NCBI GenBank assembly: GCA_963753685.1
Contig: CAVWDE010000032.1
Location: 1-64,000 of the forward strand
Direction of reading: 5' to 3'
Origin: DATAOG01 sp963753685
GTDB taxonomy: Bacteria > Pseudomonadota > Alphaproteobacteria > Geminicoccales > Geminicoccaceae
Length of the DNA stretch: 64,000 nt
The stretch's first letter is position 1. Each line of letters opens with the position of its first letter. The translations under genes were made by a program, and so were the position numbers. Under the pieces are notes generated by a model, which was not told the origin of the DNA, searched no databases, and worked only from the letters and a program-made list of their open reading frames with translations. Shown here in pieces: positions 44,097 through 52,733 of the stretch.

Positions 44097-45818
44097 TTAG
44101 AGCGAGCGGCGCTGGTCGGCCGCCGAGACCGGACGACCGGGCGGCCACGGGCTGCGAGTCGCCGCCTGCGCAACGAACGCCTCGAACTCGCCGATCGGCA
44201 GGGAGGTCGCGAACAACCATCCCTGGGCGAGCGGCACGCCGCGCTGATCGACGTGACGGCGCTGCGCCTCGGTCTCCACGCCTTCGGCGACCGCCACCAT
44301 GTTCAGCTTGCCCGCCAGCTCCACGAGGGTGTCGAAGATCGAAGTCCCGGCGTCGCTCGCACCGATCGCCTGGACGAAGGACCGGTCGATCTTGAGGTAC
44401 TCGAACTCGAACTTGTCGAGATAACCGACGCTCGAGTAGCCGGCACCGAAATCGTCGAGGGCGAAGCTGAAGCCGGCGCGGCGCAGACGGGTCATCGCTT
44501 CTCTGACCGCATCGGCGCCTTGACCGACGAAGACCTGCTCGGTGAGCTCGAACACGACGCTGGCAGCCATCCTCGGCGCGACGACGACGCGCCGCAGGAT
44601 GCGCTCCAGCCCGCCCGAAACGAGCAGGGACGATGCACAATTGATCGACAGGCGAAGGCCGGGAAAGCGGCTCAGCAAGGGGCCTTGCTCGAGCATGACG
44701 CGGCGCACCACCCACTCGGTCAGGGACTCGATCAGCCCGGTCTCCTCGGCGAGCGGAATGAACACGTCCGGCCGCACGTAACCGTGCATCGGGTGATGCC
44801 ATCGCAGCAAAGCCTCCGCGGCGACGCACTGCCCGTTGTCGAGTTCGATGATCGGCTGATATTCGAGCGCCAGCTCGTCGTTCGCAATGCCGCGCCTCAA
44901 ATCATGGCCCAGACCCTGCTCGCGCCGCGTCAGCCTGGTCGTGATCCAGGCGAGCGCGAGGCTGGCAAAGCCCGCCAGCGGGATCGCGAACCGCAGATCC
45001 GCGTACCAGTCGCGCAGCGCCCAGGCTCGATCGAGCTCGCCGATCACGCGCACCTGCCGATCGTCGATCGAGCGGGTCACACGGATGCGGTCCGGGCGGG
45101 CGGTGGCCGCGGCGAGATCGCCTGGTTCCGGCGCCGGCCCGAGCACGCTGAGGGGGCGCCCCTTCGGCCCGGCGAGCACGAGATAGCCGCCCGGACCCAG
45201 ATCGGCGCCATGGAAGAAGAGGGGGAGCAGGCCGGGGTCGACCAGCAGATTGACCTCACCCTGACCCCGGGTCGGCAGCGCGAGGTCGATCGATTTCTCC
45301 TGCATCAGAGCGGACTGGAGGACGCCCACGATCTGCATCGATGCGATGCCGGGGTCGGAGCGTTGGGAGCGCGGGATCTCGATGGGCGCCTTGATCGCCG
45401 CAGCGGTGCTGAACACCAGGAAACCGTGCTCGTCGATGATCCCGGCCTCGCGAAAGAAGGGGTTGGTGTAGACGATCCCGCGCAGCAGCTTGTCGGCTTC
45501 CGGCGTCAGCTGGGCATCGGTGACGTGCACGAAGCGGGTCAGCTCGAGCTCCGCCTCCTTCAGGATCATCTGGGCCAGCTCGCGGGCGACCTCGACGGTC
45601 TCGGCCAGCTCGGTCTGCGCGCGGCGCAGCGCGTCTTCGTAGGAAAGGACGGCGAACACCGCCAGCGAGATCAGGCCGGCGGCCAATACGCAGGCGACGT
45701 GCATCGCCTCGGACAGCATGGCCGACCGCTTGCCCGCTGGTTTGGGCCTCGACCGCACCGAAGGTTCCCGCCTGGGTTGTCCGCAGCGCAAGATGCGCCC
45801 ATTCCGAGCAGCGAGCAA
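44097..45818 (-). CDS. EAL-domain cyclic di-GMP phosphodiesterase with periplasmic sensor
   Basis: The protein has up to 573 residues (an ATG 33 codons later, just before the first helix, is an alternative start). A transmembrane helix (ACVLAAGLISLAVFAVLSY) is followed by a periplasmic CSS-motif-like sensor with VYTNPFFREAGIIDEHG, a second helix near 285-305 and a C-terminal EAL domain. Catalytic features are present: AAEALLRWHHP, SINCASSLL, FELTEQVF, LDDFGAGYSSVGYL (loop 6), LKIDRSFV and VAEGVET. It should hydrolyse cyclic di-GMP to pGpG at the inner membrane, opposing the cyclase 9 kb away. Confidence 0.9.
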   Translation of the reverse strand: MLAARNGRILRCGQPRREPSVRSRPKPAGKRSAMLSEAMHVACVLAAGLISLAVFAVLSYEDALRRAQTELAETVEVARELAQMILKEAELELTRFVHVTDAQLTPEADKLLRGIVYTNPFFREAGIIDEHGFLVFSTAAAIKAPIEIPRSQRSDPGIASMQIVGVLQSALMQEKSIDLALPTRGQGEVNLLVDPGLLPLFFHGADLGPGGYLVLAGPKGRPLSVLGPAPEPGDLAAATARPDRIRVTRSIDDRQVRVIGELDRAWALRDWYADLRFAIPLAGFASLALAWITTRLTRREQGLGHDLRRGIANDELALEYQPIIELDNGQCVAAEALLRWHHPMHGYVRPDVFIPLAEETGLIESLTEWVVRRVMLEQGPLLSRFPGLRLSINCASSLLVSGGLERILRRVVVAPRMAASVVFELTEQVFVGQGADAVREAMTRLRRAGFSFALDDFGAGYSSVGYLDKFEFEYLKIDRSFVQAIGASDAGTSIFDTLVELAGKLNMVAVAEGVETEAQRRHVDQRGVPLAQGWLFATSLPIGEFEAFVAQAATRSPWPPGRPVSAADQRRSL

Positions 45819-45992
45819 CCGACGATCGATCAGGATCAGACCGAGGAACTATTAAAGGGATCGTCAACAGCCATCGAGGCCGGACGTGGGCCGGTTCGTG
45901 GGCCGGCGTCCGACCTTATCTCAGCCCTCCGCTTCGCATATGCTGATCGGAGGTCTCCCGCAGCGGGGGAGCGATCGGGAGCGGCGCAACAG

Positions 45993-46658
45993 GTGCTTAC
46001 CCGGGACAAGATCAAGAGCGGCTGGATCCAGAGGATGATCGGCGAGCTCGGCGGGGTCATGCGCGTCCTGTCCGAGGACGAGCTGCAGGCCTCCCTCGCT
46101 GCGACCCTGCGCGGCGTCGAGCGCGCGAACGGCGTCTGGCTGTTCGGCTACGGCTCGCTGATCTGGAACCCGGCGTTCCATTTCACCGACCGCCTGACCG
46201 GCCGGATCTGGGGCTACCACCGGCGCTTCTGTCTCTGGACCCACCTCGGGCGCGGCCGGCCGGAGCGGCCGGGCCTGGTGCTCGGCCTCGAGCGTGGCGG
46301 TTCCTGCCGGGGCGCGGTCTTCCACATCGCGGCCGAGAGCGCCGAGGAGGAGCTCGAGATCGTCTGGCGGCGCGAGATGCTGAGCGGCGCCTACCTGCCA
46401 CGCTGGGTCGAGGTCGCGACCGCGGGCGGTCGGGTCCGGGCGATCGCCTTCGTGATCAACCGGGCGCATGAGCGTTACGCCCGCGCCCTCGCCGACGACC
46501 AGGCCGCGGCCGCGATCGCGACCGCCTCGGGCTGGCTCGGCCCCTGCGTCGACTACCTGGTCAACACGGTCGATCACCTGGCGGCGCTCGGCATCCACGA
46601 CCGCCCGCTGGAGCGCCTGCGCGACCGCGTGCTGGCGCTGCGCCCACCGCCACCATAG
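45993..46658 (+). CDS. gamma-glutamylcyclotransferase (ChaC type)
   Basis: This protein of about 221 residues degrades glutathione (ChaC: to 5-oxoproline and Cys-Gly). VWLFGYGSLIWNPAFHF is the substrate-binding signature, then GYHRRFCLWTHLGRG; the catalytic glutamate lies in WRREMLSGAY. The C-terminal ATASGWLGPCVDYLVNTVDH is family-like. A GTG start is proposed because GGGAG lies upstream and MLTRDKIKSGWIQRM matches the usual start; an ATG further on would clip this helix. The open frame continues far upstream only as antisense of the EAL gene. Confidence 0.87.
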   Translation: MLTRDKIKSGWIQRMIGELGGVMRVLSEDELQASLAATLRGVERANGVWLFGYGSLIWNPAFHFTDRLTGRIWGYHRRFCLWTHLGRGRPERPGLVLGLERGGSCRGAVFHIAAESAEEELEIVWRREMLSGAYLPRWVEVATAGGRVRAIAFVINRAHERYARALADDQAAAAIATASGWLGPCVDYLVNTVDHLAALGIHDRPLERLRDRVLALRPPPP

Positions 46659-46729
46659 CGGTAGAGTCGACCGCCGCCGGCGATTGCTGCTATAGCTCGA
46701 CGCAGGGTTTCCGGAACGCGAGCTGCGTC

Positions 46730-48190
46730 ATGCCAGACCTTGATCTCGTGATCCGCAACGGCACCGTGGTCACGGCCACCGACCGGTTTACCTGCGACGT
46801 CGGTGTCCGCGGCGGGCGCATCGTGGCGCTCGCGGAGGATCTGCCGCGCGCCGACCGCGAGCTGGACGCGCGGGGCAAGCTCGTGTTGCCGGGCGGCGTC
46901 GACAGTCACTGCCACATCGAGCAGCTCTCGGGCATGGGTGTCTGGAACGCCGACGACTTCGAGAGCGGCACGGTCTCGGCGGCGTTCGGCGGCACGACCA
47001 CGGTGATCCCGTTCGCCGCCCAGCACCACGGGGAATCGATGCGGGGGGTGGTCGCCGACTATCGCGCGCGCGCCCAGAAGGCGGTGATCGACCACGCCTT
47101 CCACATGATCGTCTCCGATCCGTCGCCGGCGGTCCTGGGCGAGCTGCCGGCGCTGATCCGGGAGGGCTATGCCTCGCTCAAGCTGTTCATGACCTACCCG
47201 CTGCTCCGCCTTGCCGACGAGCAGGTCCTGGACCTTCTGACGCTCGCCCGCGCCGAGGGCGCCATGGTCTCGGTGCACGCCGAGAACGACGCCATGCTCG
47301 CCTGGACCGCGCGCCGCCTGCTCGAGCGCGGCCATCAAGCCCCCCGCTACCACGCCATCAGTCATCCGCGCATCGCCGAGGCCGAGGCCGTGAACCGACT
47401 GCTCGCCATGGCCGCCCTGGTCGACCAACCGGTCGTCGTCTTCCACGTCACGACCGAGGATTCGATGGCCGCGATCCGGAACGCCCAGACCCGCGGACAG
47501 AAGGTGTTCGCCGAGACCTGCCCGCAATATCTTCTGTTGACCGCGGCCGACCTCGACCGGCCGGGGCTCGAAGGGGCGAAGTGGATGTTCAGCCCGCCGG
47601 CGCGTGACGCCGCCGACCAGGAAGCGATCTGGCGGGGCGTGCGCAACGGCACCTTCCAGCTGGTGACCTCCGACCACGCGCCCTACCGCTTCGATGCGAG
47701 CGGCAAGCTCGCGGCCGGGCCCGAGCCGAGCTTCAAGCAGATCGCGAACGGCATTCCCGGCATCGAATTGCGCCTGCCGCTGCTGTTCTCCGAAGGCGTT
47801 CGGAAGAACCGGATCGACCTGAACCGCCTGGTCGAGCTCGCCTGCACCAACCCGGCCCGGATCTACGGCCTGCATCCGCGGAAGGGCACGATCGCGATCG
47901 GGTCGGATGCCGATCTCGCGATCTGGGATCCGGAAAAGACGGTCGAGCTCAGCGATGCGACCACCCACGACCGGACCGGCTATTGTCCCTATGCCGGCAT
48001 GACGGTCACCGGCTGGCCGGTCACCGTTGTGTCGCGCGGGGAGGTCATTATCGATGCTGGCGAGCTTGTGGCCGAGCGCGGCCGCGGGCGCTTTCTGCCG
48101 CGCGCCGCCGGACCCGCGGCCAAGCCGCTTGGCCGGCTGGTGGCCGAGCTCGACCCGGAGCGCAACTTTGGTGCCGTGCTTCTCGACTGA
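46730..48190 (+). CDS. D-hydantoinase/dihydropyrimidinase
   Basis: This 486-residue zinc amidohydrolase opens 5-substituted hydantoins or dihydropyrimidines to N-carbamoyl amino acids. Metal ligands are in GVDSHCHIEQ, the carboxylated-lysine segment SLKLFMTYPLL, VSVHAENDAM, VVFHVTTEDS and LVTSDHAPYRFD. The C-terminal NPARIYGLHPRKGTIAIGSDADL is standard. A D-carbamoylase gene (frameshifted) lies 2.7 kb downstream and a hydantoin-racemase-like gene 7 kb downstream, so the hydantoinase role is likelier than pyrimidine catabolism. Confidence 0.9.
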   Translation: MPDLDLVIRNGTVVTATDRFTCDVGVRGGRIVALAEDLPRADRELDARGKLVLPGGVDSHCHIEQLSGMGVWNADDFESGTVSAAFGGTTTVIPFAAQHHGESMRGVVADYRARAQKAVIDHAFHMIVSDPSPAVLGELPALIREGYASLKLFMTYPLLRLADEQVLDLLTLARAEGAMVSVHAENDAMLAWTARRLLERGHQAPRYHAISHPRIAEAEAVNRLLAMAALVDQPVVVFHVTTEDSMAAIRNAQTRGQKVFAETCPQYLLLTAADLDRPGLEGAKWMFSPPARDAADQEAIWRGVRNGTFQLVTSDHAPYRFDASGKLAAGPEPSFKQIANGIPGIELRLPLLFSEGVRKNRIDLNRLVELACTNPARIYGLHPRKGTIAIGSDADLAIWDPEKTVELSDATTHDRTGYCPYAGMTVTGWPVTVVSRGEVIIDAGELVAERGRGRFLPRAAGPAAKPLGRLVAELDPERNFGAVLLD

Positions 48191-48221
48191 GCGCCGCCGG
48201 TCCCGGCGCGCGACGTTCGGG

Positions 48222-48602
48222 ATGACCCCGGCGCGGCGCCGGTTCGGCTGGCTCGCAGCCGTCTCGCTGCTGCTGCAGGGCTGGCTGCCGGTCCTGCTGC
48301 AAGTTGCCACGGTCGCGGGCCATGGCCCCGACCGGGTTCCGCAGGATACCCCCATCTGCTCGGCCGCTGCGGCCGTCACGGCCGCCTCGACCCGGCCGGC
48401 CCGGGGGCCGGAATGCCCGGTCACCCACGATCGGATCTGCCTCTGCGCGATCTTCGCGAACCTCTTTACCCCCGAGCTCGGACCGCCGCCGGCCCCGCCA
48501 CTCGTGGTCAGGCGTGCAAGACGCCGTCCGCCGGCGCCAAGACCGGTCCGCTCGCGGCCGGTCGCCCCGTTCGAGGCCCGCGCGCCGCCGGTCTTCGGCT
48601 GA
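48222..48602 (+). CDS. DUF2946-like exported small protein
   Basis: This 126-residue protein has an N-terminal hydrophobic stretch (FGWLAAVSLLLQGWLPVLLQ) followed by a Cys-containing periplasmic part: DTPICSAAAAV, then ECPVTHDRICLCAIFANLF and a basic Pro/Arg-rich tail. The cysteine layout (IC..A then C...C.C) is reminiscent of DUF2946 proteins, often found next to copper genes. Copper handling is inferred from the two genes downstream (DUF1775 and CopC-CopD). Similarity is weak and the assignment tentative. Confidence 0.55.
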   Translation: MTPARRRFGWLAAVSLLLQGWLPVLLQVATVAGHGPDRVPQDTPICSAAAAVTAASTRPARGPECPVTHDRICLCAIFANLFTPELGPPPAPPLVVRRARRRPPAPRPVRSRPVAPFEARAPPVFG

Positions 48603-48674
48603 TCTGCCCGATGTCCGCCGCAGCCAGGGGGCCGCGGCCGGATCCGTCGTGACCCACTCAGTCGGAGACGAGCG

Positions 48675-49208
48675 ATGGCTCGCAAACTCACCGGCGCCGC
48701 CCTGGGCGGTGCCCTCCTGCTTGTGCCGCAGCTGGCGGCGGCGCACGTCACTCTCGAAACCTCGAAGGCACCGGCCAACGGCTCCTACAAGGCCGTGCTG
48801 CGGGTTCCGCACGGCTGCGACGGTAAACCGACCATCGCGCTGCGGGTGAAGATCCCCGAAGGGATGATCGCGGTGAAGCCGATGCCCAAGCCCGGCTGGC
48901 AGCTGGCAGTGGTCAAGGGCAAGTACAACCATCCCTACGACTACGAAGGCAGCAAGCTGACCGAAGGGGTCAAGGAGATCGACTGGAGCGGCGGCAAGCT
49001 GCCCGACGATTTCTACGACGAGTTCGTGTTCGTGGGCCGCCTGACCGACTTCAAGCCCGGCACGGTGCTGAGCTTCCCGACCGTGCAGGAATGCCAGGGC
49101 GCGGTGCAGCGCTGGATCGAGATCCCGGCCGCCGGCCAGGACCCGGACGAGCTCCAGGCGCCGGCCCCGCAGCTGACCGTGATCGAAGGCAAAGGCAGCG
49201 ACGACTGA
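48675..49208 (+). CDS. DUF1775 (YcnI-like) copper-binding protein
   Basis: The 177-residue exported protein has a signal peptide ending QLAAA, so the mature protein begins with His (HVTLETSKAPANG). YcnI proteins bind Cu(II) through such an N-terminal histidine. Conserved segments are LRVPHGCDGKPTIALRVKIP, PEGMIAVKPMPKPGWQLAV and IDWSGGKLPDDFYDEFVFVG, ending FPTVQECQGAVQRWIEIP. It probably shuttles copper in the periplasm with the CopC-CopD protein encoded ten bases downstream. Confidence 0.88.
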   Translation: MARKLTGAALGGALLLVPQLAAAHVTLETSKAPANGSYKAVLRVPHGCDGKPTIALRVKIPEGMIAVKPMPKPGWQLAVVKGKYNHPYDYEGSKLTEGVKEIDWSGGKLPDDFYDEFVFVGRLTDFKPGTVLSFPTVQECQGAVQRWIEIPAAGQDPDELQAPAPQLTVIEGKGSDD

Positions 49209-49218
49209 GCCCGGTCGC

Positions 49219-50844
49219 ATGACCGGCCGCCTGATCGCCGGACCGCGCCGGCCGGCGATCAGCGTCCTGCTGGCGGCGCTGCTGATCGCGAGCCTGCCAG
49301 CGCCGGCGCGGGCACACGCGGTGCTGCTCGAGACGTCGCCGGCGGCGGGCGCGGTGGTTGCGCGCGCGCCCGACGTGATCATGCTGCGCTTCGACGAGCC
49401 GGTCCGCCCGATCGCCGTTCAGGTCCTGCGCGCCGAGGACGAGGTTGCCCTGCCGCTGCCGCCGGTCGAGGCGACCGACACGCGCCTGAGCCTGCCGCTG
49501 CCGGATGGCCTCCCCGACGGGAGCTATGTCCTGAGCTACCGGGTGACCTCGGCCGACGGCCACCCGGTCGCCGGCAGCTTCGTCTTCAGCGTCGGCGCGG
49601 CGCCCGGCACGGCGATCGCCGCGCCGGTCGATCCCTACGATGTTGCCTGGCAATGGCTGGGCGTGGCGGCGCGCTCGCTGTGGTACGGCAGCCTGCTGCT
49701 GGCCGCCGGCCTCGCGCTCTTCCTGGCACTGATCCGCGCGCCGCCGGATCTGGCGCCGCGCCTCGGACGCACCCTGATCTGGCTGGCGAGCGCCGGCCTC
49801 GCGAGCGGCCCCTTGCTGCTGGCCGCGGAAGGCGGCGCGTTGCTCGGGGGCCCGCCCGGATCGTTGCTGAGCGCCGAAGCCTGGCAGCTGGCGCTGGGCT
49901 CTTCGGTCTTTTGGACGGTCGTGACCGCGGCCGCCGGCCTCACCTTGCTCATCCTCGCGCGCACACGCCGATCGCTGCTGCTCGCAGGCGCGCTCCTGGT
50001 GGCGCTGAGCTTCGGACTTTCTGGCCATGCCGCGACCGCCGGCCCGCGCTGGCTGACCGTGCCCGTCCTCGGCCTGCACACTTTGTGCGCGGCCTTTTGG
50101 GTCGGCGCCCTCTGGCCGCTGCTCCTGATCCTGCGGCGGGGTGGGGCGAAGATGCTGGTCGAAGCCTTTTCGACCCTGGCGCTGCCTGCGGTCGCTTGCC
50201 TCATCCTTGCCGGGTCGGTGCTTGCCGTTCTCCAGCTCGAGGCATGGTCGGCACTGTTCACGACCGACTATGGCCGGCGTCTGACCTTGAAGCTCGCCCT
50301 GGTCGCGGGGCTGCTCGGCCTCGCCGCGCTCAACCGGCTGGTCTTGACCCCGCTGCTCGGGCGCAGCCGACGCGCCCCCCGCTGGCTGCGGCTGACCATC
50401 GGGGCGGAGCTCGCGCTGGCGGCGGGCGTGGTCGTGCTGACCGCAAGCCTCGGCGCCGTCCCGCCGCCGCGCGCGCTCGCCTTGCAGGCGGCCGCCGATG
50501 GCGGCCAAGGAGAAGCCCGAGCCGATTTTGCGACTTACGCCACGGCCCAAGGCTTCAATCTCGTCCTGGTCGCGACCCCGGCGACCGCCGGCACCAACCG
50601 GATCGATCTCTATTTCACGGGCGCCGATGGCCGACCGGCGAACGCCAAGGCCGCGGAGCTTGCCGCAACTCTGCCCGAGCGGGGCGTCGAGGCGCTCCGC
50701 TTCGACGCGCTGCCGGTCGAGCCTGGTCACTTTCGGGCCGATGCCAACCTGCCGCTGGCCGGCAACTGGCAGGTGCGCGCCGACCTGTTGATCGACGATT
50801 TTACAAAGCTCGGCTTTCGGACCAGGATCGCGATCGGACGATGA
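49219..50844 (+). CDS. CopC-CopD fusion copper protein with C-terminal YtkA-like domain
   Basis: This 541-residue protein fuses three parts. After a signal peptide ending ARA the CopC domain (residues 34-130) starts with His (HAVLLETSPAAGA) and has VTSADGHPVAGSFVF with the second copper histidine. A CopD membrane domain of about eight helices (140-420) includes GLHTLCAAFWVGALWPLLL and SALFTTDYGRRLTLKLALV. The C-terminal 120 residues form a beta-rich YtkA/FixH-like domain (NRIDLYFTGADGRP, NLPLAGNWQVRADLLI). Together they should bind copper in the periplasm and move it across the inner membrane. Confidence 0.9.
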   Translation: MTGRLIAGPRRPAISVLLAALLIASLPAPARAHAVLLETSPAAGAVVARAPDVIMLRFDEPVRPIAVQVLRAEDEVALPLPPVEATDTRLSLPLPDGLPDGSYVLSYRVTSADGHPVAGSFVFSVGAAPGTAIAAPVDPYDVAWQWLGVAARSLWYGSLLLAAGLALFLALIRAPPDLAPRLGRTLIWLASAGLASGPLLLAAEGGALLGGPPGSLLSAEAWQLALGSSVFWTVVTAAAGLTLLILARTRRSLLLAGALLVALSFGLSGHAATAGPRWLTVPVLGLHTLCAAFWVGALWPLLLILRRGGAKMLVEAFSTLALPAVACLILAGSVLAVLQLEAWSALFTTDYGRRLTLKLALVAGLLGLAALNRLVLTPLLGRSRRAPRWLRLTIGAELALAAGVVVLTASLGAVPPPRALALQAAADGGQGEARADFATYATAQGFNLVLVATPATAGTNRIDLYFTGADGRPANAKAAELAATLPERGVEALRFDALPVEPGHFRADANLPLAGNWQVRADLLIDDFTKLGFRTRIAIGR

Positions 50845-50891
50845 CGGCGGCGGCGCGCTGGCGGCGTGCGGCCAAGACGCGGGAGCAACCC

Positions 50892-51832
50892 ATGGCAAGA
50901 AAGATCAGGATCGCGGCCGCCCAGCTCGGGCCGATCCATCTCGCGGACGACCGCGCGAGCGTGGTCCGGCGGCTGTGCGCCATGCTGCGCGAGGCCCATG
51001 GCATGGGCGCGAAGCTCGTGGTGTTTCCCGAGCTCGCGCTCACCACCTTCTTCCCGCGCTACTGGTACGACGACATCCGGGAGATCGACGCCTGGTTCGA
51101 GCGTGAGATGCCGAACGCCACAACCCAGCCCCTGTTCGATCTCGCCCAGGGCCTCGGCGTCGGCTTCTATCTCGGCTACGCCGAGCTCGCCCGCGAAGGC
51201 GGTGCCAGCCACCGCTACAATACGCGCCGTGCTGGTCGGTCCGGACGGCAGCATCCTCGGCAAATACCGCAAGGTGCATCTGCCCGGCCATGCCGACCAC
51301 CGCGAGGGCATCCCGTTCCAGCACCTCGAGAAGCGCTACTTCGAGGTCGGCAACCTCGGCTTTCCGGTCTGGCGGGCGTTCGAGCTCGATTGTCGGCATG
51401 CTGATCTGCAACGACCGCCGTTGGCCCGAGGCCTACCGGGTGATGGGCCTGCAGGGGGTCGAGCTGGTGCTGCTCGGCTACAACACGCCGACCCACAACA
51501 TCTACCACCCGGAGCCCTGGCATCTGCGCATGTTCCACAACCGGCTCGTGGTCCAGGCGGGCGCCTATCAGAACGGCGCCTGGGTGATCGCGGTCGCCAA
51601 GGCGGGCGCGGAGGACGGCCACGGCCTGATCGGCGGCTCCTGCATCGTCGCCCCGACCGGGGAGATCATGACCCAGGCGCTGACCGAGGATGACGAGGTG
51701 ATCGTCTTCGACTGCGACCTCGACCTCTGCAACCACTACAAGACCACGGTGTTCGCCTTCGACCAGCACCGCCGGATCGAGCACTACGGCCTGATCACCG
51801 AACGCACCGGCGCCATCCCGCCGCCCGAGTGA
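50892..51832 (+). pseudogene. N-carbamoyl-D-amino acid hydrolase, two frameshifts
   Basis: This nitrilase-fold D-carbamoylase releases D-amino acids from N-carbamoyl derivatives. The first frame has MGAKLVVFPELALTTFFPRY with the catalytic Glu and VGFYLGYAEL. After a +1 shift near 51225 the second frame gives VLVGPDGSILGKYRKVHLPG (catalytic Lys) and FQHLEKRYFEVGNLGFPVW. After another +1 near 51390 the third frame gives VGMLICNDRRWPEAYRVMGL (catalytic Cys) and YNTPTHN to the end IEHYGLITER. Repaired it is 312 residues, close to the 304 of the Agrobacterium enzyme. The catalytic triad is complete once repaired. Confidence 0.88.
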
Positions 51833-51849
51833 AGCCGGCCGTGCCCGGG

Positions 51850-52368
51850 CTAAGTAGCCGGCCAGTTGCGTTCCAACGCTGCATGCGCTGTCGAAGTCAG
51901 GAGGAACATCCGATTGGGCCGCAAGGGGAACGCTTGGAACCCGAACCGGCGATAGAAGATGGCGGCGCGCTCGTCCTTAGCGTCGACCACGATCGCGAAC
52001 ACGGCGACCAACTCGCCGACACTCACAATGCGACCCACGGCATCGGCCAACAGCAGTCTGCCGATACCTTGGCCTCGGGTGCGCTCAGCGCGCGCGAGGC
52101 GCCCGATCCGGGCCGCCGGGACGGCATCGTAACGCGGCAGTTTCCGGGCGATCGGCTCGGGCAGATCATCGAGGGCGAGGGTGAACGCGCTCAGGCTGTA
52201 GAAGCCGACGACCTCGAACTGGTCGTCGACGGCGACGAAAACGCGCCCGAGGTTACGTCTCTGATCCTGGCTGGCGCGGTGGCGGAACCAGTCGTCGAGG
52301 TCGGGCTGGCCGCACGAGAACGCGCCCCGGTCGTGTTGACGGCCGAGTGGCTCGATCCTGACGATCAA
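51850..52368 (-). CDS. TacT-like GNAT acetyltransferase toxin
   Basis: The 172-residue GNAT toxin begins VRIEPLGRQHDRGAFSCGQP followed by LDDWFRHRASQDQRRNLGRV, the start seen in TacT/AtaT-type tRNA-acetylating toxins. The acetyl-CoA motif is RTRGQGIGRLLLADAV, and FYRRFGFQAFPLRPNRMFL is the conserved end. Such toxins acetylate charged tRNAs and block translation. The DUF1778 antitoxin is encoded six bases upstream on the same strand. Confidence 0.87.
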   Translation of the reverse strand: MIVRIEPLGRQHDRGAFSCGQPDLDDWFRHRASQDQRRNLGRVFVAVDDQFEVVGFYSLSAFTLALDDLPEPIARKLPRYDAVPAARIGRLARAERTRGQGIGRLLLADAVGRIVSVGELVAVFAIVVDAKDERAAIFYRRFGFQAFPLRPNRMFLLTSTAHAALERNWPAT

Positions 52369-52374
52369 GAACCG

Positions 52375-52671
52375 TCATCCGAAGAGCTTGTGGTGATCCT
52401 TCAGCGCCGCAACCAGCTCGTCCGTTGGCGCTGGCGGGTTAAGGACCGCCTCGAGGAAGGCATCCCGATCGGCGCCGCTGAGAACCATGCGCTCGTGCTC
52501 CGCCAGGACGCGCCGCGCGCCCTCGTAGGCGAGGTCGCCGGCCGCGAGGCCAGTGACCGACGTGGCGTGCCGGATCAGCTCCTTGGCCGATGCTGTCAGC
52601 CGTAGCTCCATGCGCTCGGTCTTGGATTCGCGCCCGGGCGGCCTTCGTTTCACTCGGGTCGAGGTGGCCAT
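52375..52671 (-). CDS. DUF1778 (TacA-like) antitoxin
   Basis: This 98-residue ribbon-helix-helix antitoxin starts MATSTRVKRR; the DNA-binding part is TERMELRLTASAKELIRHAT and the toxin-neutralising C-terminus contains VLSGADRDAFLEAVLNPPAP and ALKDHHKLFG. This matches DUF1778/TacA proteins, which pair with GNAT toxins and repress their own operon. It precedes the toxin gene by six bases. Confidence 0.87.
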   Translation of the reverse strand: MATSTRVKRRPPGRESKTERMELRLTASAKELIRHATSVTGLAAGDLAYEGARRVLAEHERMVLSGADRDAFLEAVLNPPAPTDELVAALKDHHKLFG

Positions 52672-52733
52672 CAGCTCCTCCATGCGAGGTCAACTTACGG
52701 CAAAAGGCCGTACACAACAAGCGGAGGAGTGGC

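Noticed and set aside
44253..45992. N-terminal 580 codons of the open frame leading into the ChaC gene
   Set aside because: They are antisense to the EAL gene; the real protein begins near the GTG at 45993.
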